DNA of 10,346 nucleotides from JBBRFH01 sp038224615. GTDB lineage: Bacteria > Planctomycetota > Phycisphaerae > Tepidisphaerales > Tepidisphaeraceae. The stretch is taken from NCBI GenBank assembly GCA_038224615.1, contig JBBRFH010000120.1, positions 1-10,346 of the forward strand, written 5' to 3'. Shown here piece after piece: positions 5,645 through 10,346 of the stretch; within the stretch, counting starts at the first letter, position 1, and each line of letters starts with the position of its first letter. Below the pieces are notes generated by a model. It was not told the DNA's origin. It saw only the letters and a program-made list of their open reading frames with translations, and did no database searches. A program made the translations under genes and the position numbers.

Positions 5645-7354
5645 TCAGGGCTTGTCGGGCGGCAGGAGGTAGGCCCACCACGTTTGTTTCTTTTCCGTTG
5701 CCGTCCCGAGAAGTCGCCACGGCGCGGGCAGCAGCGGATCGGGCTCGCCCCGGTATTGCCGCAGCAGCACGACCGTGGCACCCTCGGGCGCGGCGCGGAG
5801 GGTGCCTGGTTCGGCATGGAAGATCGCCCGGTTGAGGTAGATCGACATTTCCTCGGTGAGGCGCTGGCCTTTTCCACCCCATTCGTAGACGCGAGCGTCC
5901 GAGGCGGTTGTGCGGATCGTATCGGCCAGCGCAGCGTAGGCGCTCATGCCGCTGGGCCCACGGGCGTAGCCGACGATGAAGATCGCCTGCAGCAACAACA
6001 CGGTGGCGAAGGTGGCGCCGGCGGTCGCCCACGGGTGTCGCCGCTGCAGCACCACGCCGGTGCTCGCGATCAGCAGCAGCAGCAGCGACATCATCCCTGC
6101 CACCGAGGCCGGCCACCAGCTTCGGCCGTCGACGGTGGGCTGGCTGACGCCCACCCAGGCAAGCGCGATCGCGCCGCCCAGCAGCACGAAAACGTGCGTC
6201 CCCAAAACTGCTTGCTCACGCCCGAGCCGGGCGGTGTTGCGCTGTTTCCAGTCATTGACCCACGCCGCCAGCCCGATGGCGCAGATCGTCGCCGACGGCG
6301 CGATCATCGGCAGCAGGTAGCGATCCTTGCGGTCGCGGAAGCAAATCATCACCGCCAGCGGCAGCAGAACCTGCAGCAGCGGCAGCAGGCGACGTGCGTC
6401 GCGGGGGTGCTTGCAGATGAGGATCAACCCGATCACGCCAAACACCAGCCACGGCCACATCATCGGCCCGAGCAGCAGATAGATCCCCGGCGATGACGGC
6501 TCCAGGTCGGTCGCGCCTTCGCGCGTGACCTCGGTGAACCAAGTCGCCCACGCCCCCGGCACCGTCGCAAGCACGTGTGCGAACCATGGAAGCGCGACCA
6601 GCGCGAACACCGCGGCGCCGGTCCCGATCAGCAACGCGCATCGCTTCACGCCGAGTCCTGTGGAGTCGGATCCCCCCGTCCTTCGCAGCAGCATCGCGCC
6701 GGCGACCAGCGGCAAAATGGTCTCCAGCAGCGCCACCGGACCCTTGCATAAGAACGCCATCCCCGTGGCGAACGCGCCCAGCGTCGCCGCGAGCCAGAAG
6801 TGTCGCTCGAGCAGCGCCATCGCGAAGCAGGCGTTGGCGATCGTCACCCACATCGCCAGGTGAACATCGGTGGTGCTCTGGCGCATGAACTTCATGAACA
6901 GCAGGTTGGTCGCGACGATCATCGCCGCCCCGAGCCCGACGGTGTTTCCGCCGATGGTGCGGGCAAACGCGAAGGTGGCGAGGATCAGCACGCCTCCCGC
7001 GGCGACACCGGTCCAGCGGACCTGCCAGGCGAGATCAACGTAGGCGGCGCTACGGACAATCGCCTCGGGCGAATCGAGTTGATCGATCGTGGATTGCCGC
7101 AGCGTGACGGCGGTGATCCATGCGACGAGCGGGGGCTTCTTGATGCGTGGCTCGCCGTTGAGCTGCGGCACAAGCCACGGCCCGCCCTGACGCATCTGCA
7201 GCGACGTCGCGACGACGATGTTCTCGTTTCCGCCTGTGAGCTGTGGCCGGCGCAGCGTCGGCGCGATCGCCAGGAACGTCAGCAGCGCGATCAACACCGC
7301 GCCGAGCCAGGCGCGGCGGTCACGATCGGGTTCGAGCGGCGAGGACACGTTCAT
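5645..7354 (-). CDS. GT39/ArnT-like membrane glycosyltransferase
   Basis: The 569-residue integral membrane protein has about ten to twelve hydrophobic segments and a soluble C-terminal part (about residue 450 onward), the size and layout of ArnT/PMT-type GT-C enzymes. These take sugar from a polyprenyl-phosphate donor and add it to lipid A or protein on the outer face of the inner membrane. The first loop carries the family pattern GGNEN...GGPWLVPQLNGEPRIKKPPL (41-76). The acidic pair usually written DE is Asn43-Glu44 here, so the Asp generally taken as catalytic is replaced, or the active site uses a different residue. I chose ATG 7354, with GGA a few bases upstream; a TTG at 7363 would add three residues. 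It overlaps the GT4 gene by 35 bases, so the two are co-translated. The substrate is likely LPS or another envelope glycan. Confidence 0.92.
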   Translation of the reverse strand: MNVSSPLEPDRDRRAWLGAVLIALLTFLAIAPTLRRPQLTGGNENIVVATSLQMRQGGPWLVPQLNGEPRIKKPPLVAWITAVTLRQSTIDQLDSPEAIVRSAAYVDLAWQVRWTGVAAGGVLILATFAFARTIGGNTVGLGAAMIVATNLLFMKFMRQSTTDVHLAMWVTIANACFAMALLERHFWLAATLGAFATGMAFLCKGPVALLETILPLVAGAMLLRRTGGSDSTGLGVKRCALLIGTGAAVFALVALPWFAHVLATVPGAWATWFTEVTREGATDLEPSSPGIYLLLGPMMWPWLVFGVIGLILICKHPRDARRLLPLLQVLLPLAVMICFRDRKDRYLLPMIAPSATICAIGLAAWVNDWKQRNTARLGREQAVLGTHVFVLLGGAIALAWVGVSQPTVDGRSWWPASVAGMMSLLLLLIASTGVVLQRRHPWATAGATFATVLLLQAIFIVGYARGPSGMSAYAALADTIRTTASDARVYEWGGKGQRLTEEMSIYLNRAIFHAEPGTLRAAPEGATVVLLRQYRGEPDPLLPAPWRLLGTATEKKQTWWAYLLPPDKP

Positions 7355-8381
7355 AGATTCCAATCAACTGTCTGAGATGATGGTCATACGACAACTCCCC
7401 GCGACGCGAAAGACACGCCGCCGACATCCGCGCGCGATTGGCCAGCACGTCGCGAATGGCGTTTGCCCAGTCGGCTGGGTCTTCGCTGGAGACGATTCGC
7501 CCGTCGACCCCATCGCGCACGACTTCCGCCACCCCCGCGTTCGCCGACACCACCGGCGGCACGCCCATCAGCATCGCCTCGACGACGACCATGCCGAACG
7601 GCTCGTGACGCGAGGGAAGGAGGAACACGTCGGACTCGGCGAGGACTTCCGCAACATCCGTCCGCGCGCCGAGAAATTCCACGCGCTCGCCAATGCCAAG
7701 TTGACCCGCTTTCGCTTTGAATGCCGCCGGATCATCCCCGCCGACGACCTGCAGCGTCATGCGCTCGATTTGTGCGATTGCGTGGATCGCGATATCCAAG
7801 CCCTTACGCGAAAAATCCTGTCCGACAAACGTGGCACGGGCGCCGCGCCCGTGATCGGAACACGGGCGAGGCGCCCGAGCCACCGCAAACGCCGCATCGT
7901 CCGGGGCGCTGTAGAGCACTTCGGTATTCGCCTGGGGAATCTGCCCCTGCATTCGTCGCGACGGGCAGATCACCATCGTCATCCGCTGCAGCAGTTCTCC
8001 TTCGATCTTCGCCATCAGCGCTCGCCGGCGATTGCCGAAGCGGGCGAGGCCGCTCGATCGGATCGTCACCGATTCGATCCCCGCGTGCGGGTGATAGACG
8101 TCGCAGTGATTCACCGGCAGCATCGCGTGGACGATGTCGTAGCGCGTCCGGTCCAGGTGAGCGTCGAGGGAGCGGAGGAACCGCTTGAAGCGCCCGGTGC
8201 GCGTGATGCCCGCGTGTTCGAGCGCGACCGGCCGAGCGCCGTCAATCGACGCCTCGAACGTCGCCGCCGCCATGCAGACGTCATGGCCGGCCTCGAGCAG
8301 CTTGTGGAACAGGCGCACCGTGTACAACTCCGCGCCGCCGCGGGTGGAGTCGGCATGGAGGATGACGAGAAGGATCTTCAT
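7320..8381 (-). CDS. GT4 (WaaG-like) glycosyltransferase
   Basis: The 353-residue GT-B enzyme is close to the length of WaaG/RfaG, which adds glucose to heptose in the LPS core at the cytoplasmic face. The N-domain begins MKILLVILHADSTRGGAELY, with the glycine-rich acceptor loop at 15-17. The C-domain has TFVGQDFSRKGLD (184-196), with the Lys that binds the nucleotide-sugar phosphates, and the EX7E motif Glu260-Glu268 (EPFGMVVVE). ATG 8381 is used because the fold starts exactly there; the open frame extends to 8444 without homology-like sequence. The kinase gene ends ten bases upstream. waaG and waaP neighbour each other in enterobacterial LPS operons too, which supports the assignment. Residues 167-184 are an odd Arg/Pro-rich insert encoded by a palindromic element. 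Confidence 0.94.
   Translation of the reverse strand: MKILLVILHADSTRGGAELYTVRLFHKLLEAGHDVCMAAATFEASIDGARPVALEHAGITRTGRFKRFLRSLDAHLDRTRYDIVHAMLPVNHCDVYHPHAGIESVTIRSSGLARFGNRRRALMAKIEGELLQRMTMVICPSRRMQGQIPQANTEVLYSAPDDAAFAVARAPRPCSDHGRGARATFVGQDFSRKGLDIAIHAIAQIERMTLQVVGGDDPAAFKAKAGQLGIGERVEFLGARTDVAEVLAESDVFLLPSRHEPFGMVVVEAMLMGVPPVVSANAGVAEVVRDGVDGRIVSSEDPADWANAIRDVLANRARMSAACLSRRGELSYDHHLRQLIGIYERVLAARTRS
7831..7883. repeat. paired-palindrome element inside the GT4 gene
   Basis: Arms 7831-7853 and 7861-7883 are inverted copies, 21 of 23 matching, with a 7-base spacer. Each arm has its own stem (for example CACGGGCG/CGCCCGTG-type pairing). The 53 bases encode residues 167-184, in the linker between the two Rossmann domains, where an insert is easily tolerated. 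Confidence 0.75.
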
Positions 8382-8391
8382 CGCGCAGGTT

Positions 8392-9225
8392 TCATCGGTC
8401 GATCGCCACGTTCCGCGTCGGCTGTTTGCGGCGCAGTTGCTCATCGTGCCGCGCGATCCACGCCACCTTGCGGTCGATCGCGCCGCGAAACGACATCGCG
8501 ATGCCCCGTGCCGACGCGTACGCCGCCAGCCAGCGCGTCGCGACGTCCGGATCGAGCGCGCGGATGCTGTAAATGAACTGCGCCAAGTCCTTCACGATCC
8601 ATCGCTGTCTGAACCATCGGGGGAGCGTCCGCACGCGTCCGGCGTCCATCAATCGCAACTCAATCCCATCTTCACGCCGGGGGATCGCCCCGGCTTCTTC
8701 CGAGAGCGCGTCGTCATGCTCGGAGCCGGGGCGTTGCCCCGGCGTGAAAGTAGGTGCCTTCGCATAAAAATGGCAAAGGTAGAGATCGCGATGATGCAGC
8801 CCCGCATTGTGCAGCCTTGCCGCCAGTTGTGCCGTCGGTTCGAGCAGGCGATCGAAATCCAGGCCGACTTCGACACGTTTTTCGCTGTCTTCAAAACCAA
8901 CAAGATCGTCCGTGATCAGGAATCCGCGTCCGTCGTGCAGCATGCCGTAGCCGACGAGGGGAACCGAGGCGATCCCCGCGCCTTCGAGCAGCTTGATGCC
9001 GTCGACCTCGGTCTGCACCCCGTTGAATCCCGGCTTATTGCGCTTGATGTGCAGGCGGCCGCCGTCGTAGTCGAGGACGCAATTCTCGCGCTCGGTAATC
9101 GACCGCCACACGTCGATTTTCGGATGCTCGAAAACGCTCTGCGCGTCCGTCAGGCCGACCCGCTTGAGCAGATCGGCGTACTGCTTCTCGACGCGAAAGT
9201 ATCCGGGCCCGACGGAATAGCTCAT
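8392..9225 (-). CDS. WaaP/InaA-like LPS core kinase
   Basis: The 277-residue product resembles the lipopolysaccharide kinase family (Kdo/WaaP), protein-kinase-like enzymes that phosphorylate LPS core sugars. Visible elements are the nucleotide-binding strand with Lys61 (LHIKRNK), the catalytic loop HRDLYLCHF (145-153; Asp147 corresponds to the WaaP catalytic Asp), the magnesium-loop counterpart LMDAGRVRTLP (192-202) and RWIVKDLAQFIYS (208-220), a typical WaaP C-terminal signature. WaaP enzymes are usually about 265 residues. The extra length is an insert at about 160-185 between the catalytic loop and the metal loop, encoded by a palindromic element. ATG 9225 overlaps the purU stop (ATGA at 9225-9222), so translation is coupled. 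The open frame extends upstream to 9687, but that part is antisense-like sequence over purU. Confidence 0.9.
   Translation of the reverse strand: MSYSVGPGYFRVEKQYADLLKRVGLTDAQSVFEHPKIDVWRSITERENCVLDYDGGRLHIKRNKPGFNGVQTEVDGIKLLEGAGIASVPLVGYGMLHDGRGFLITDDLVGFEDSEKRVEVGLDFDRLLEPTAQLAARLHNAGLHHRDLYLCHFYAKAPTFTPGQRPGSEHDDALSEEAGAIPRREDGIELRLMDAGRVRTLPRWFRQRWIVKDLAQFIYSIRALDPDVATRWLAAYASARGIAMSFRGAIDRKVAWIARHDEQLRRKQPTRNVAIDR
8671..8748. repeat. paired-palindrome element inside the kinase gene
   Basis: Arms 8671-8695 and 8724-8748 are inverted copies, 23 of 25 matching, with a 28-base spacer. Each arm folds on itself (GCCGGGG with CCCCGGC). The 78 bases encode residues 160-185 of the kinase in frame with no stop, between the HRD loop and the DAG metal loop. 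Confidence 0.78.
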
Positions 9226-10106
9226 CGGCGCTCTTGAAAGAATCGGCTGATGCCCGGCTTGAAGATGACCTTCCCTTCGACGACCACCAGCTCCTCGTTC
9301 AGGAAAAGCTGCACGGCCTTGCTGAGCACGTTCGCTTCCAGCTCCAGGCCCTTGCGCTTCACATCGTCGATCGAGTCGGCGCCGACGTTGATGTGGAACA
9401 CGTCCTGCAGGATGACCGGGCCTTCGTCGAGTTGCTCGGTGACGAAGTGGGCCGTACACCCGCTGACGCGCACGCCGCTCTCGAACGCCTGCTTGTACGG
9501 TGCCGCCCCGGGGAAGTGCGGCAAAAGCGACGGGTGGATATTGATCACCTTGAACCGGTACTTGGTCACGATCGACGCCGGCAGAATGCGCATGTAGCGG
9601 GCGAGGACCACGACGTCGACCTGTCGTTTGTCGAGTTCGCTTTCGAGCCAGGTGAAATGCTGGTCGAGCTGATCGTGTCCCTTCCATGCGAACGGCAATC
9701 CGGCTTCAGTGGCAATCGATTCGAGTGCCGGATGGTTGCTCAGCACACACGCCAGCTCGCCGTGGATCAGCCCGGCCTTCTGGTCGGCGAGCAGTTGCTT
9801 GATGCAGTGGTCTTCCTTGCTCACCAGGATCGCGACACGGCGGAGCTTACGCTGCCCGTGCAGGTGGACGCGCACCTCCATGTCCATCCGCTTGCCCAGT
9901 TCCAGCACGCCGCTGATCACCTCGGAGAGGTCCACCGAAATGTCGTTAATGTCGACCAGCATGTCCATGACGAACAGGCCGTAGATGACACGCTGCTCGA
10001 TGTCCTCGATGTTGATCCCGCGCTCGGCCAGATAAGTGGCGAACTGCGCGACGACGCCTTTCTGATCCTTCCCCAACACGGATACGACAGCGAGCACCTT
10101 CGGCAT
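9222..10106 (-). CDS. purU: formyltetrahydrofolate deformylase
   Basis: PurU hydrolyses 10-formyl-tetrahydrofolate to formate and tetrahydrofolate, balancing the one-carbon pool and supplying formate for purine synthesis. The 294-residue protein (E. coli 280) has an N-terminal ACT domain (about 1-80; VSVLGKDQKGVVAQFATYLA) as amino-acid sensor and a C-terminal formyl-transferase domain. The catalytic triad of that fold is present: Asn189 and His191 in NIHPSLLPHFPGAAPY, and Asp227 in QLDEGPVILQDVF. ATG 10106 gives the complete ACT start. Its stop overlaps the kinase start, so it leads the LPS-type operon. purK diverges from it across a 163-base spacer. The combination with envelope genes is unusual and its meaning is unclear. 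Confidence 0.95.
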   Translation of the reverse strand: MPKVLAVVSVLGKDQKGVVAQFATYLAERGINIEDIEQRVIYGLFVMDMLVDINDISVDLSEVISGVLELGKRMDMEVRVHLHGQRKLRRVAILVSKEDHCIKQLLADQKAGLIHGELACVLSNHPALESIATEAGLPFAWKGHDQLDQHFTWLESELDKRQVDVVVLARYMRILPASIVTKYRFKVINIHPSLLPHFPGAAPYKQAFESGVRVSGCTAHFVTEQLDEGPVILQDVFHINVGADSIDDVKRKGLELEANVLSKAVQLFLNEELVVVEGKVIFKPGISRFFQERR

Positions 10107-10115
10107 AGTCCGTCA

Positions 10116-10143
10116 ATTAAAGCACGAAACGATGAAGGCGCAA
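10116..10143 (-). promoter_or_regulatory. possible purU operon promoter
   Basis: On the minus strand TTGCGC (10143-10138) and TTTAAT (10121-10116) are 16 bases apart. The -10 box is good (five of six) and the -35 box is weak. The predicted start would give a very short leader, since the ATG is only nine bases after the -10 box. Confidence 0.3.
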
Positions 10144-10165
10144 AGGGGTGCAGGCACAGGAGCGG

Positions 10166-10240
10166 AACCACGAATCTGCACGAATCACACGAATTCGGCG
10201 GGCGCCACTACATTCGTGCGATTCGTGCAGATTCGTGGTT
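10166..10240. repeat. long inverted repeat with CACGAAT iterations
   Basis: Arms 10166-10194 and 10212-10240 match at 28 of 29 positions in inverted orientation, with a 17-base spacer. Within the left arm CACGAAT occurs at 10169, 10179 and 10188; the right arm has the three ATTCGTG counterparts (10212, 10221, 10231). A T-rich run (TCTCTTTTT, 10241-10249) follows on the plus strand. Repeats built from ACGAAT units are common dispersed elements in environmental bacterial genomes. This one fills much of the purU-purK spacer and could also act as a leader hairpin for purK. Confidence 0.8.
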
Positions 10241-10269
10241 TCTCTTTTTGAGGCACGCGCGGTAGACCA

Positions 10270-10346
10270 ATGCGGGTGATTCTTCCCGGTCAAACCATCG
10301 GTATCGTCGGCGGCGGGCAGCTTGGGCGGATGTTCGCGATCGCGGC
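10270..10346 (+). CDS. purK: N5-carboxyaminoimidazole ribonucleotide synthase, N-terminal fragment
   Basis: Only 25 codons are in the window. They read ILPGQTIGIVGGGQLGRMFA (residues 4-23), the characteristic start of PurK, an ATP-grasp enzyme that carboxylates aminoimidazole ribonucleotide using ATP and bicarbonate in purine synthesis. The glycine-rich IVGGGQLGRM loop is the PreATP-grasp nucleotide-binding turn. ATG 10270 is used; GTG 10276 is an alternative, and neither has a clear ribosome binding site. The gene is cut by the window end and diverges from purU. A related ATP-grasp protein with the same N-terminus (PurT-like) is possible but fits less well. Confidence 0.88.
   Translation, partial: MRVILPGQTIGIVGGGQLGRMFAIA

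Noticed and set aside
7218..8576. 452-codon plus-strand frame across the GT4 gene
   Set aside because: It is antisense to a gene with intact catalytic motifs; its composition is Arg/His/Asp-rich with no domain.
7831..8748. CRISPR array
   Set aside because: The repeats are inverted pairs with different sequences in each element, not direct repeats with regular spacers.
9226..9687. Upstream extension of the kinase frame over purU
   Set aside because: The added sequence is Arg/Gln/Gly-rich antisense-like translation, and the ATGA overlap at 9225-9222 gives a natural start.

Overview
The window looks like a piece of a Gram-negative, GC-rich chromosome, most likely from a planctomycete (Planctomycetota, perhaps Phycisphaerae). 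The main clue is the N-terminal motif VETLEQRRLLSA in the gene at 1102, a variant of the LEPR-XLL motif found at the start of many exported planctomycete proteins. A lipopolysaccharide-core-type operon shows that the cell has an LPS-bearing outer membrane.

Layout. Positions 1-448 hold no convincing protein gene. They do hold a compact series of hairpins (307-391) ending in a strong intrinsic terminator (397-431), which I read as a candidate small RNA. A Rid-family gene follows on the minus strand (449-865), then a 236-base divergent spacer (866-1101) with two perfect dyads and a TTGACA box. Positions 1102-3265 form an accessory-looking plus-strand cassette that is visibly richer in A+T up to about 2730. 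It contains a LEQR-motif surface protein with a JAB/JAMM-like metal site, broken at a (CA)7 tract; a small export-type protein whose start overlaps the end of the JAB frame (ATGA); a remnant reading frame interrupted by TGA; and a one-helix membrane protein. Positions 3266-3562 contain palindromic repeats and a probable terminator.

From 10106 down to 3563 six genes run leftward. purU, a WaaP-like kinase, a WaaG-like GT4 glycosyltransferase and a GT39/ArnT-like membrane glycosyltransferase overlap or abut and should form one operon for one-carbon metabolism plus LPS core assembly or decoration. Citrate synthase (gltA) and a GNAT acetyltransferase follow after 147- and 168-base gaps. purK starts divergently at 10270 and runs off the window, so the right end brings together two folate/purine genes.

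The two features most worth a second look are these. First, the JAB-type surface protein is put out of frame by a dinucleotide microsatellite: one CA unit fewer would join it to a 64-codon in-frame tail that overlaps the next gene. Second, three paired-palindrome (REPIN-like) elements with different arm sequences occur in one 10 kb window. Two of them lie in frame inside neighbouring LPS genes, where they encode 18- to 26-residue inserts.
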